A stretch of 64,000 nt of DNA from an uncultured Eubacteriales bacterium (GTDB lineage: Bacteria; Bacillota; Clostridia; Christensenellales; Aristaeellaceae). The position numbers and the translations under genes are program-made. The stretch covers positions 1 to 64,000 of the forward strand of contig CACWXP010000004.1 of the NCBI GenBank assembly GCA_902764875.1. The letters run 5' to 3'. Below the pieces are notes generated by a model. It was not told the DNA's origin, searched no databases, and saw only the letters and a list, made by a program, of their open reading frames with translations. Shown here piece by piece: positions 1 through 9,729 of the stretch. Numbering within the stretch: position 1 is the first letter of the stretch; every line of letters starts with the position of its first letter.

Positions 1-189
1 GTCTTCCTTGATCACGTTCGTGCTGATCCGGTACAGCTCCACCTTGATGCCCTTCCGGTCAAACTGGCTGCCCGCGCTCCCGATGGTCAGGGTCACCTTC
101 CCGGTTTCCTCCGAAAAGGCCGGTCCCCAGCTCAGGCACATTGCTGCCAGCAATGCCAGACAGATCAGCCGTTTCCAAATCCTTTTCAT
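1..189 (-). CDS. Secreted pilin-like protein, N-terminal fragment
   Basis: The first 63 residues of a protein whose remainder lies beyond the left edge. It begins MKRIWKRLICLALLAAMCLS, a typical signal peptide with a likely cleavage near the AFS-EE junction. The following strand-rich text (VTLTIGSAG, VELYRIS) resembles the opening of SpaA/Cna-B type pilin or surface domains, where a matrix such as 'VKVELYRI' is common. The start is supported by a GAGGAG motif about 9 bases upstream. It lies only 26 bases after the giant LPXTG protein on the same strand, so it is probably the next gene of that operon. Identity beyond 'secreted surface protein' is inference. Confidence 0.6.
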   Translation of the reverse strand, partial: MKRIWKRLICLALLAAMCLSWGPAFSEETGKVTLTIGSAGSQFDRKGIKVELYRISTNVIKED

Positions 190-215
190 CCCTTACTCCT
201 CATTTGTGAACGTTT

Positions 216-3200
216 TTACCTGTTTTCCCTGCTGCTTCTCCGTTTGCTGATAACCAGCAGCCCACCGGCAAGAAGGATCAGCATCAGGCCCAGGAAGGTG
301 TAGAGCGCGGTTCCCGTTCCGCCGGTAGCCGGAAGTTCGACGCCCGGAGTGTAGTCATTAGTAACTTCGATAACGACATTCTGGCCTGTTGCGACAGTAA
401 CCGTTCCGGTATTTCCATTTTGCGCGGCTGCCGTGCCAATTTCCACACTGGGATTCCAGATGTAACCATCCTTACCGGCATTCGTCTCAGTGATTGTATA
501 GGTTCCTAAAGGCAGTCCATTAATCACGGCATAGCCCTCATCGAAGGGCGTCAGAGCAGTCGCCATTCCCGCAGCAGCACTGGTATCCCTTATTGTAGCC
601 CCGGTCATTGCACCGCCTGCAACTGTTACAACAATCGTCTTGTCAACCCCTATCGCGGCCCCACTGGTTCCGACCAGCGTCATTTCATAAGTTCCGTCCA
701 AAGTCCCCCCTGCTGCTCCCCCGCTCAACTTAACCAGCTTTTTCAGTTTAAGAGCGCCGCTCGGAATAGTATTTGTTGCAATGACCAAGCCAGGGGTAAC
801 ATTAACGATTCCTTCTGAAATTGTTAATGCTTCTCCGTTCAGCGTATAACCCGCCAGGATAGACGATGAACCGCTCGGAACGAGTTCTGTCAGGGTATAG
901 GTGTTATGGGCACTATCCAGGCCCGACACTGTGGTATACCAGTCGTTGGCTTCGTTCAGCGTCAGGGTCATGGGGTATGTGTTGGTGTCGGCATTAACGT
1001 TGCCACCTTCAGAAAGAGTTGAATTCCTAATAATCCGCTCCTTCCAGCCATCATTCGAATTATCCCAATCAATATTTATACGAATACCATTAATATTTGT
1101 CGAATTGTCAGGAGTTACTATTGTTACAATAGTTATATCACCGGATTTTGTTTTTCTTACCCAAGAGTCAGTTGCCTCATTCCATGAATTTGGATTATAT
1201 TCATCGTTTCCCTTTTTATATACTCTGATCGTAGCATTCAGTTCTGTTTGATCAGTCCAATTTTCATGTACGGCATTTACATATGTTGTCTTTGTATAGG
1301 TAAAAGTTACAACACTACCTGGGTACGCCGTAAGCGTCAACCCAGTGTTTTCCCCATCCGTCGAGTTTCCAGTATATCCAATGTACACTTGATAGCTAAC
1401 TGGTGTTCCACTTTGCGGTGAGGTTCCAGCATTTTCTGTCCTATCCAACACAAACTGCACTTGCTCCGGCAAGTTGGAGGTAACACGATTCCCTGCGGTG
1501 TCCTGCCAAATCTTATACAGTTCAAGTGTGCCTGTCGGAGGCGTGGTTAAACGGCTGTTAGTAATAGTCACCTTGTCGTCGTTCGTATTCTTTCCATCCG
1601 TAACTGTATACACACCGTTTCCCGGGGTATATGACACACTGTAGCCAGCCACAGTCTTTTCCTGAGCCTTGTATGTGTACTGATCATCCAGATTTGTCCA
1701 TTTACCACACCAACCGTTACTTTCAGAGAGTATGAGATCCTTGCCGGAAATAGGGGTAGCGAAGTTGTCCTCGCTGCTGTACAACTGAACCGTGATGAAT
1801 GTCGGCCGAATGCTGCTGGCCCCTTCATCATCCCAGACTTTCTCTACATTCAGTTCTATGCCGTTTTCTTCCCATGTATTGATAAAAGCCACAGGATTAG
1901 GTGAATACACCGGTTCAGATGCTGTAAATGTCTTATTCTCAGCATCGTAGCTGACTGTCACCGTAGCGGTGAAAACATGCCCGGTTGTATTGGTGACACC
2001 GTTGCGCATCCTGGTTTCATCTTCGGTGATGGTGTATGTATGTGTCTGCGGATAATCATTCGGGTTTCCGCTGTAAACATACTCTATGGGCGTGAAGTTA
2101 ATGGCCACAGGTGTATTGTTCGTCCCGCCGGCAGCCTCGCCCGTCGCGACAACGATGTCTTCATTTTCACCGGTTTCAGTATTGTGAATTGCTTCAGTCA
2201 CTTTAAAGGCAAATTTCTCACCGGCTTCCATGTCACGGCCAATTAACGTCTTGGTTCCGTTCAAAACCGTCTGGGTTTTGATGCTGTTGACAATATTCTT
2301 CGCGGCAGGCAATGCAAAGGTCCATCCGGTCAGCTGATCCTGACCGTCATAAACTGTTATAAGGCTGTCATTCTGACTTTCCTGTACATAGTAGGCCGTC
2401 AGTCTGCCTGTTCCGTCATCCACAACTTTTACCTTCACTTCAACAGGCTCGGCGTAGACAATAGCAGGATCAGGATTTTCAGGTACGACTTCACATATAT
2501 AATAAGTAAAGATCTTCTCGCGGGTGCCGTCAGCCTTAATGGTTGCTCCCACCATGCAATCGTCAACACTCAGGCTTGACCTGTGTTGAATCGTATATTC
2601 GATATCATCGAAAGTCACCGTGCCATCCTGAGCATTCGTTTTGGTTTTGCCAATCACGTTGCCTGTTGGGCTGTCCTCACGCAGCTGGAAAGTAAACGCA
2701 CCTTCCGTCAAAGCACGCCCCTGCAGGATCTTGTGGGCAATAAGGCAAACTTTCGTCGCAGCGCTGTACTCGTTGACAAACACCACACGGTCACCCTGGG
2801 TATAGTGATTTGTAACAACGAGGGCACTGTTGGAGTATCCCTTTACCGGTTGGTTATCCTGCAGGATTTCATAACGTACATTGTTGACATAAACTGCAGT
2901 CTCAGTCACAGTGTAGCGAATGACACTGTTATCAACCGCCAAACCCTGAATTTCTGCTTTCTGTCCGGCTTTCAGTCTGAACGTGTAGCTTTCGTTTTGA
3001 CTGCCAATAACTTCTACATACTCGTCTCCGGCAACAGAGATTCTGTAGGTATCAGGATATGGATTCCAGTTTTCCTCTGTATCCTCTGCACCGGTTGTCT
3101 TATTCTCCAGTTTCAGAGTGAATTCGAACTCCTTGCCTTCGTCAGTGGTGCCGAGGACTTCTTTTTCAATGGTCAAATCCGCCTTGGCAATATTGTTCAA

Positions 3201-6200
3201 AACTTTTGCCTTTGAAGTATCGCCCCCGACTATCGTACCCGTATTGCCTCTTTGTCCATTCACCTCATAATGATCCAGAGTAAAATGCTGCGTTTCGGGC
3301 GTCTGGATTTCCTGAACGGTATAAGTTGTTCCGGCAGGCAGATTGCCGATGGTTACGCTATTGCCGGCACGAACCAAAACCCTGGCCTTTCCCGTTGCGT
3401 CAAAAGATACCTCGCTGCCTTTCTTCAGACCGGAGGCCGGGAATGACTGATTCACAACCTTTTTTGGATCGGCGTTGTTCAACGTCACTTCAAAAGTGAA
3501 GTAAGTTACCTTGTCCTTGATGGAAGCGTTCGCAAATACCTTGCGCAGCTCCAAAGAACCGGTCTGCGGCTCGCCTATGGTATTCTGAATGGTAGCGTTC
3601 AGCGTCTGAATCTGGTTTGGGTTGTTGGAATGCAATTCATTTCCCATTCTGTTGACCCGGTCAGTAATGATTGTACCGCCGAAGGGGCCTCCCAGCTCAT
3701 GCGCATTCGCGGCAGGTGCCAGGATGACGCCGGCGCCCAGCTTGGAAGTGTTGACATCCCCGTCATAATACGTGCCGTTACGGCGCAGGTTATAAAGCAC
3801 ATGCGAAGAATTCGATTTGCCGCTTTGGCCGTAATCGCAGTCCAACAGCTGTCCGCCAAGCGTCACCATAGGACAGAAAGTATCCTGGTCCATTTCGATG
3901 TTCAATACAATATATCGTCCGTCGTCATCCAGGAACAGACCATTCTGTGATATCTGGGATGCTTTCAGGTTGATAATTCGAACCGTGCTGCTGCTCTGTG
4001 CGTTTGCAAGGTCATCAGAAAGCTCTTTAAGCTTGAGCATGTCGGCCGGAATATCGTAGTGCTTGTAAGGGGAAGTTCCGTTCAAAACAACATCAATTTG
4101 CTTGCCCGTCGTTTGCTGTTCTTTTGCGGCATCAATTCTTTTCTTGTCTCCGGCTGTGTCTGTAATGATAACCACATCCACACGGGACGCCTTCTGAAGC
4201 ATAGTTTTAAGCTTATCAAGATTCTGATTCGGCCCTATGGTGCCAAAATAGTTTACATTAACATTATTCGCAAAGTGAGCTTTGTCTATGCTGAAATTGT
4301 AGTAGATCGTTTGGCCGGAAATCTCTGCATGGCCCTTGCCGGATACCACCTGACTTCCAATGACTTCTTCAATTTCGTATTCGCCGGAATTCAAACCGTC
4401 AAACTCCAGTTCCAGTCTGCCTTTGGGGTTTGTTCTGCCGCTTTTCGTGGCAACAGTTTGGCCATTCTGCTTCAGTCGGATTTCCACATCCCTCTCGACA
4501 GGATTGCCGTTGGAATCCGTATAGATCTTCAGCACCTTCAGCCGATTGACATTAATGTTTGCAGTGGAATAACCGAAATCCGATAGAAAATCAGTATCCA
4601 TGTAGTTCGCGCCAATGGTCGCCTCGATATCTCCGGAATGGCCAACATAATTCATTGTATAGTAGCCAAAGTCCGTGGCATCTTCCAGATAGCGATCAAT
4701 ATCGCCTTTTGAAATATCTCCGTTCGGTGCCCGAAGCGTCAAATTGTCATAGTACTTTGTGACATGATTGATATCATCGTCTTCGCTGGTCCTTGTGCCG
4801 CTGTAATACAGATTATAACTGTTGATGGAACTGCCCTCTTCCACGGATACCTTCACCTGACTGTCCCGTATAGCGGTAAAGCTATTGAAGCCCGCTTTCG
4901 TACCGTCAGATTGAGTGGTATTCGTATAAATCTGCACAGTAACCGCTTCATTGCCGGTAAATTTTTCGTTTGGCAGCTCATGGCCATTCCAATCATACCA
5001 TCGCGTAATCGGGATATCTGCTGTCGTTGTTCCCCTGGGTATCTCAATCTTTGTATAGCCATAGGTCGTCCCCGTTGTTGCGTGTTTAACTGTGACGAAA
5101 GCATAATATTCATCGGCATCGCTGATTTCCAGACCGGCCGGCTCTATATTGAATCGAAGATTATATTGTTTATCGTAACTGCGCTTGAGTTTCATTGTTA
5201 CGTCATTGCCGTTAACGATATTGCCGTATGGCTCCGGCAGGAACTCGAACCCTGTCATGGAGTCAGGCAGACTGGTTATGTTAGAGAAAGATTGATGCTG
5301 CCACTGGTCCGGCTCAATATTGCCTTCATACAAACGGAAATGAACGTTTTGAGTTTCCGAATCATAATTGTTGAGTGCATTATCTTCTATTACATTGTTA
5401 CCATCAACATGAACCTTTCGATACTTCTGTTCAATATTGACGACAATATCCGAACCGGTTCCTTCTTCAACCTTAAATCCACCTGCGATGTAGCCGGCAA
5501 GAGCACCTGTTGACTTATCCGTTATGATCGCGAGAATGCCGTATTTTTTATTACGGATCACGCTCATTTCTTCACTGCTGGCAGCGCTTGTTTCGTCGTA
5601 ATCGAGCAGATGGATGGTGACATTCCAAGTGCCAGTCTGGTCGTCCGTCACAGTCAGAATATGGGTCACACCGTCTACAACCACTGTAAGCCGGTAAACC
5701 TCATCAAACGGAGCATAGCTGCACAGGTACCAGGTTTCCTCCTCATCCTGTTCCAGATACAGCGCGTTTTCCACTTCTTCGCCCTCGATCAGCAGGAGCT
5801 CAACGCTGTCAATGTTCCCTTCAACGCCAATCTGAGACATAATGGAACTGACTGTATAACTTCCAAACCCGGGAAAACTCCACTGAACGCCTTTGTAATC
5901 AAAGTCGACGGTATACGAAGCAACCACATCGCTGAAGTTGGCAACCTCAAATACCAACGCATCGCCGGTCTCTTCCGTATTCAGTTCTTCCACTTCGTCG
6001 TCATGAATATGATACAGTTTCTCCAGCTTCATGCCGGCCGGAACCAAATTTTCCTTGGCAACAGTTACCCGGAACCTTCCTTCAGCGTTTATATCCTCTC
6101 CGCCGCGAACGATCTTCAAATCAGCGGCGCCGTAACCGGCTATCGTCTGTACTTTTTCTTCCTCAGATACTGCTTCCTCGATAGATTCATCCGCATCCTT

Positions 6201-7760
6201 GGAGAGATACTGGGTCACCAGTGCCTGCGTCTCCTCTTCCGTACGTGCCGTATACTGAATTTCAGATCCCAGCGGAACATTTCCTTCAACGATCTCAACA
6301 GACACGCCTTCGGCGTTCAGAATTTCTTCCTTTAACGCAGTCAGGTTTGTGATACGGATCGTGAGGAAGGATTTCCCGTCTGTCAGACGAATCGTTCCGT
6401 CCGAAGGAATCGTAAGCACTCCATCTGCATACCGAAGGCCGGTCTCAGTCCCGGTCGCTTCCGTTTCTTCAGTTTCTGCCGCGGTCTGAGCTTTCGTAAA
6501 GTCAAAGCGGAAGTTTTCACCGTTCTCCGTCTCAGCGGAAATACCATCTTCTGTGTTCTCCGCCGTCTGTAGCAAAGATGCCAGCCACTCAAAAGACACA
6601 TGAATATCGCACTCAGCAGTATCATAGACAACCGGACTTGCTTCCGCACCCAAGACATCGTATCCCGTGAAGTCAATATGAAGAAGTCCGTTCAAATCCT
6701 CATAGCTGAGATCCACGGTATAGGCGATGGCAAACACGGAGAAGCCGTCGGTTGAGAAGGAAACCGTGTCTCCCTCGACTTTGAAGTCTTCGATTTCGAC
6801 GGGCGTTTCGTTTTCTCCCTCAAAGTGGATCACCCGGAGATTCTCGTCCTCCGGGATAGCGCCTTCCTCCAGCAGCTTAACGGACACCTTCACGTCCGCG
6901 TCGGGATTGACCTTTTCGTCCCCGTTCCAGATGGAAATATCGTAAAGACCGGAAATCGCCACGTCCTGCGCGTCGCTGCCGATCGTGTCAACGATCTGCC
7001 GCCGGTATTCCTCGTAGGCGGCGGTGCCTTCCCGAATCTCCTGGGCCCGGATTTCAGAGGTTTCCTCAATGCCGGAATCCTGGCCGTATTCAATATTGAT
7101 CTGATAGGTTCTGCCGTTGGCCGCCGGCAGGTTCTTGGTGATGACCTCGCGCACCCGGACAACGCAGTACACGGAAAACGCGTCAGACGAAAAAGAGACA
7201 GCCTCGGCGTTTGCGTCACTGTTCTCCGAGATGTCAGAGCTTACCGTGTTGATGTTGTTTTCCGTGTCGAAGTGAAGCACCTGCAGGCTGGTCTCCTCGT
7301 CCAGGGCAATGGCGTTTACGAAGTCGATGGAAACCTGAATCTCGCTGGACGGCTCAATTTCTTCTCCGTCGCACACAAAGGTGATGTCGAAGAAGCGCAT
7401 AAAGTTGTCGATCTTGCTCCAGTCATCTTCGGCATATTCCGTCGTGATGCCGGTCAGATCCCTATATTCCTGCGTCCAGGGGTAGATTTCACGCACCTTC
7501 AGTTCCGTTCCCACAGGGAACAGCGCGTTTTCGTCATAGGCGACGCGAACCGTATAATCCCTTCCCTGATAACTGAACTCGCCGGCGGAAAGGTATTCCT
7601 TCACTTCTTCCGCCGGCTCCGTCTGTTTCAGTTCAACCGTCTGAGGATCGGATGAATAGGTATAATCGGTTTCCTCCGCCAGAGATGAAACAGGCGCGAT
7701 ATTGAACATCAACGCCAGCACCGTCAGTAACGACAGGATCTGTCTCTTTTTCATCCGCAT
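216..7760 (-). CDS. Giant LPXTG-anchored Cna-B/choice-of-anchor-A adhesin
   Basis: A 2514-residue cell-wall surface protein. Residues 1-29 are a signal peptide. Roughly residues 55-620 hold repeated modules that each end in a text like VSFSTDGFSVFAIAYTVD. Around 1165-1375 there is a stretch resembling the choice-of-anchor-A domain (VILAPAANA followed by GGTIITDRVNR). From about 1400 to 2470 come several Cna-B/SpaA-like beta domains, recognised by recurring texts such as TYTVQEI, YTITEDET and YTITETNAG. The C-terminus has LPATG near residue 2475, a hydrophobic helix and a SKRRSSRENR tail, the classical sortase signal. No sortase is in view. It follows an acidic secreted protein by 48 bases and precedes a pilin-like gene. 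Several stretches are much AT-richer than the neighbourhood. The ligand is unknown. Confidence 0.9.
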   Translation of the reverse strand: MRMKKRQILSLLTVLALMFNIAPVSSLAEETDYTYSSDPQTVELKQTEPAEEVKEYLSAGEFSYQGRDYTVRVAYDENALFPVGTELKVREIYPWTQEYRDLTGITTEYAEDDWSKIDNFMRFFDITFVCDGEEIEPSSEIQVSIDFVNAIALDEETSLQVLHFDTENNINTVSSDISENSDANAEAVSFSSDAFSVYCVVRVREVITKNLPAANGRTYQINIEYGQDSGIEETSEIRAQEIREGTAAYEEYRRQIVDTIGSDAQDVAISGLYDISIWNGDEKVNPDADVKVSVKLLEEGAIPEDENLRVIHFEGENETPVEIEDFKVEGDTVSFSTDGFSVFAIAYTVDLSYEDLNGLLHIDFTGYDVLGAEASPVVYDTAECDIHVSFEWLASLLQTAENTEDGISAETENGENFRFDFTKAQTAAETEETEATGTETGLRYADGVLTIPSDGTIRLTDGKSFLTIRITNLTALKEEILNAEGVSVEIVEGNVPLGSEIQYTARTEEETQALVTQYLSKDADESIEEAVSEEEKVQTIAGYGAADLKIVRGGEDINAEGRFRVTVAKENLVPAGMKLEKLYHIHDDEVEELNTEETGDALVFEVANFSDVVASYTVDFDYKGVQWSFPGFGSYTVSSIMSQIGVEGNIDSVELLLIEGEEVENALYLEQDEEETWYLCSYAPFDEVYRLTVVVDGVTHILTVTDDQTGTWNVTIHLLDYDETSAASSEEMSVIRNKKYGILAIITDKSTGALAGYIAGGFKVEEGTGSDIVVNIEQKYRKVHVDGNNVIEDNALNNYDSETQNVHFRLYEGNIEPDQWQHQSFSNITSLPDSMTGFEFLPEPYGNIVNGNDVTMKLKRSYDKQYNLRFNIEPAGLEISDADEYYAFVTVKHATTGTTYGYTKIEIPRGTTTADIPITRWYDWNGHELPNEKFTGNEAVTVQIYTNTTQSDGTKAGFNSFTAIRDSQVKVSVEEGSSINSYNLYYSGTRTSEDDDINHVTKYYDNLTLRAPNGDISKGDIDRYLEDATDFGYYTMNYVGHSGDIEATIGANYMDTDFLSDFGYSTANINVNRLKVLKIYTDSNGNPVERDVEIRLKQNGQTVATKSGRTNPKGRLELEFDGLNSGEYEIEEVIGSQVVSGKGHAEISGQTIYYNFSIDKAHFANNVNVNYFGTIGPNQNLDKLKTMLQKASRVDVVIITDTAGDKKRIDAAKEQQTTGKQIDVVLNGTSPYKHYDIPADMLKLKELSDDLANAQSSSTVRIINLKASQISQNGLFLDDDGRYIVLNIEMDQDTFCPMVTLGGQLLDCDYGQSGKSNSSHVLYNLRRNGTYYDGDVNTSKLGAGVILAPAANAHELGGPFGGTIITDRVNRMGNELHSNNPNQIQTLNATIQNTIGEPQTGSLELRKVFANASIKDKVTYFTFEVTLNNADPKKVVNQSFPASGLKKGSEVSFDATGKARVLVRAGNSVTIGNLPAGTTYTVQEIQTPETQHFTLDHYEVNGQRGNTGTIVGGDTSKAKVLNNIAKADLTIEKEVLGTTDEGKEFEFTLKLENKTTGAEDTEENWNPYPDTYRISVAGDEYVEVIGSQNESYTFRLKAGQKAEIQGLAVDNSVIRYTVTETAVYVNNVRYEILQDNQPVKGYSNSALVVTNHYTQGDRVVFVNEYSAATKVCLIAHKILQGRALTEGAFTFQLREDSPTGNVIGKTKTNAQDGTVTFDDIEYTIQHRSSLSVDDCMVGATIKADGTREKIFTYYICEVVPENPDPAIVYAEPVEVKVKVVDDGTGRLTAYYVQESQNDSLITVYDGQDQLTGWTFALPAAKNIVNSIKTQTVLNGTKTLIGRDMEAGEKFAFKVTEAIHNTETGENEDIVVATGEAAGGTNNTPVAINFTPIEYVYSGNPNDYPQTHTYTITEDETRMRNGVTNTTGHVFTATVTVSYDAENKTFTASEPVYSPNPVAFINTWEENGIELNVEKVWDDEGASSIRPTFITVQLYSSEDNFATPISGKDLILSESNGWCGKWTNLDDQYTYKAQEKTVAGYSVSYTPGNGVYTVTDGKNTNDDKVTITNSRLTTPPTGTLELYKIWQDTAGNRVTSNLPEQVQFVLDRTENAGTSPQSGTPVSYQVYIGYTGNSTDGENTGLTLTAYPGSVVTFTYTKTTYVNAVHENWTDQTELNATIRVYKKGNDEYNPNSWNEATDSWVRKTKSGDITIVTIVTPDNSTNINGIRINIDWDNSNDGWKERIIRNSTLSEGGNVNADTNTYPMTLTLNEANDWYTTVSGLDSAHNTYTLTELVPSGSSSILAGYTLNGEALTISEGIVNVTPGLVIATNTIPSGALKLKKLVKLSGGAAGGTLDGTYEMTLVGTSGAAIGVDKTIVVTVAGGAMTGATIRDTSAAAGMATALTPFDEGYAVINGLPLGTYTITETNAGKDGYIWNPSVEIGTAAAQNGNTGTVTVATGQNVVIEVTNDYTPGVELPATGGTGTALYTFLGLMLILLAGGLLVISKRRSSRENR

Positions 7761-7808
7761 ATGCTACCTCTTCTTTCAGGTTTCTTTAAAGGGATCCGGA
7801 ACAAAGGT

Positions 7809-9332
7809 TCACTTTGTTCCGGTTACTGTTACATTAATTCTCCAGAAATAGGCGCTGTTTTCCTCGGTGATGACCTGCAGCATCTGATCGCCGGTCTCGC
7901 CTTCCACGTCGTGCCAGTTTTCGCTGTCTTCGCTCCACTGCCACTGCATGGAATATTCATATCCCTCCAGACCGCTGACGTCGGCGGTGAACCGGGCGGT
8001 TCCGCCCAGCCTGGCTTCGTCTTCCCATCCGATGTGGAAGGAAACTTCCACGTTCTCGGGGCGGGCAAACGTTTCAGCCGGAGCAGCCAGAGCATACGCT
8101 TCGGAAACAAAGCCGTTCTGCATCGTAAACCGGTACAGGCTGCTGCCGGCTTCCTCTGGCTGCACAGTGACGGTGTCGCCGTAGGCGATGCGCTGCCACG
8201 CGTCTTCTTCTTCCTCTGCCCGGCGAGTCTCCCAGATGTTAACGCCTGTCATTTCCGGATCGGCATTGGCGGTCAGGATCACCGTGCCGTCCTCTGCGGT
8301 TTCCGCGGAGATCCACGCCCGGGTGATTTCCACGGTTTCCTCTTCGGTTTCCGCTGCGGATTCCTCGTCCGTTTCCTCTGCATCAGCGGATTCCGCAGTT
8401 TCTTCGCCATTCTGAACTTCGGTCTTTTCTTCAGTTTCTTCGGCCGTTTTCGCAGGTTTTTCTTCGCTCTGTTTTTCGGCGGTCTGCTCTTCAGTTTCCT
8501 GTGCCGGTTCTACCTGCTCTTCTGTCTCAGTCAGCAGGTAGATCTCGGATGCGCTGCCGTCTTCCAGCACGAAGCGGATCTGACGGTTCAGGATTTCTTC
8601 CGTAACGTCCAGCAGCAGCTGCCTGCCAAGGCCGATGGTTTCCCAGATGTCTTCTTCCGGCGTTTCATTCAGCATTTCCCAGGTGATGTCGCCGACGATC
8701 TCCGTTTCAGCCTCGGCATTCAGGACAGCCTGTTCTCCGACGCGGATCGCCCGGCCGCTTTCCGGAACGATCCGGAGTGCTGTCGCCCGCGGAGACGCGA
8801 TGTTTCCGGCTTCTTCAGTTCCTTCTGTCTGTTCCGTGCTTTCACCGGTTTCTGCCGTGGGCCCTCCGCCGTTCGGGAAATATATTTCTGTCAAATCAGC
8901 ATCTACCGATCCCTGGTCAAAATCGTCAAAGATGAAATCATAATCATCGTCTTCATCGTCAAACGTTTCGGTATCCCCGTCGTCATCCGCTTCTTCTTTT
9001 TCCGGTTTGCTTTCGGTAACCGGGCTGGTTTCTTTCGCGGTATCCGCTTCCTGCTTCACGGGCTCCGCTTCCTGGGGCACAGTTTCCGGTTCACTTTCAG
9101 GAGCCGGGCTTGCTTCTTCCGCTGCTTCCGGTTCCTGGTACACGGGTTCCGGAATCGTTTCACTGGTTTCGGTTATTTCAGAGGCCGTAACCTCGGGGGT
9201 CGTCATTTCTTCGGTTTCCGCCGGAAGGATGTCTCCTTCGGTGATTTCTTCCGCCAGAGAAGTAAACGCAGCAGAAACAAACAACAGACCGGCTGCCGTC
9301 AGGGCAACGAACCGCTTGACCATATTCGTCAT
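7809..9332 (-). CDS. Secreted acidic Thr/Glu-rich protein with Ig-like modules
   Basis: A 507-residue secreted protein with no family I can name. The chosen start (MTNMVKRFVALTAAGLLFVS) has GGAGGG upstream and begins a clean signal peptide; a longer reading frame exists upstream but lacks a ribosome site. Residues 30-170 and 290-370 are low-complexity and dominated by Glu, Thr, Ser and Ala. Between and after them are three beta-rich blocks; the last (YSMQWQWSEDSENWHDVEG) resembles Ig-like domains of bacterial surface proteins. There is no LPXTG or C-terminal helix, so it is probably released or bound non-covalently. It is the first gene of the surface operon and lies 48 bases before the giant adhesin, suggesting an accessory or partner role. 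Confidence 0.75.
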   Translation of the reverse strand: MTNMVKRFVALTAAGLLFVSAAFTSLAEEITEGDILPAETEEMTTPEVTASEITETSETIPEPVYQEPEAAEEASPAPESEPETVPQEAEPVKQEADTAKETSPVTESKPEKEEADDDGDTETFDDEDDDYDFIFDDFDQGSVDADLTEIYFPNGGGPTAETGESTEQTEGTEEAGNIASPRATALRIVPESGRAIRVGEQAVLNAEAETEIVGDITWEMLNETPEEDIWETIGLGRQLLLDVTEEILNRQIRFVLEDGSASEIYLLTETEEQVEPAQETEEQTAEKQSEEKPAKTAEETEEKTEVQNGEETAESADAEETDEESAAETEEETVEITRAWISAETAEDGTVILTANADPEMTGVNIWETRRAEEEEDAWQRIAYGDTVTVQPEEAGSSLYRFTMQNGFVSEAYALAAPAETFARPENVEVSFHIGWEDEARLGGTARFTADVSGLEGYEYSMQWQWSEDSENWHDVEGETGDQMLQVITEENSAYFWRINVTVTGTK

Positions 9333-9418
9333 TGCTGCATCCCTCCATCCGTCATTCGAAGATCTGTTTCCGCAGGATCTGTTTACCTGTTTCCACACTA
9401 CACATTTTACCACTGAAT

Positions 9419-9641
9419 GGTTACATGGACGGTTACGTTTTGGCTAAAGTGCTATCATTTTTAGAAAAAATGTGAATATTTTTTTAATGTTATCTTCCCC
9501 AAAATACAAATCAAAATGAACAGTTTTCGTAAATAATTTGTACCTTTTCCGGGTTTTCCCCAAATTCAGGAAAAAATTTCAGTTACATGATTTCTGCCGT
9601 TTTGCATGGTTTTGAAATGATTATTGTGTTTTGGTTACATC
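9419..9641. promoter_or_regulatory. AT-rich upstream region with four GTTAC boxes
   Basis: The 397-base gap between the surface operon and the next gene upstream holds no gene. It is markedly AT-rich. Four related copies lie on the plus strand: GGTTACAT at 9419, GGTTACGT at 9431, AGTTACAT at 9581 and GGTTACAT at 9634. The first two are 12 bases apart, about one helical turn, and lie just upstream of a possible minus-strand extended -10 (GGTAAAAT, about 9405-9412). They may be operator half-sites controlling the surface operon. Function is inferred only from repetition and position. Confidence 0.35.
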
Positions 9642-9660
9642 CAGGCGTTTTCATCCCCAA

Positions 9661-9702
9661 AAACAGCAAAAGGCAGGATGCGTCGTTACGGCGCATCCTG
9701 CC
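9661..9702 (-). terminator. Rho-independent terminator of the 9730-10257 gene
   Basis: An 11-bp perfect stem (GGCAGGATGCG at 9672-9682 with CGCATCCTGCC at 9692-9702) is followed on the minus strand by a T-rich tract. It lies 28 bases past the stop codon of the small secreted protein. Confidence 0.85.
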
Positions 9703-9729
9703 CGATGTTAAAGGTGATTCAGTCCCGGA

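Noticed and set aside
4764-5513. Plus-strand open frame of 249 codons inside the adhesin
   Set aside because: It is antisense to the continuous 2514-codon adhesin frame and has no ribosome site.
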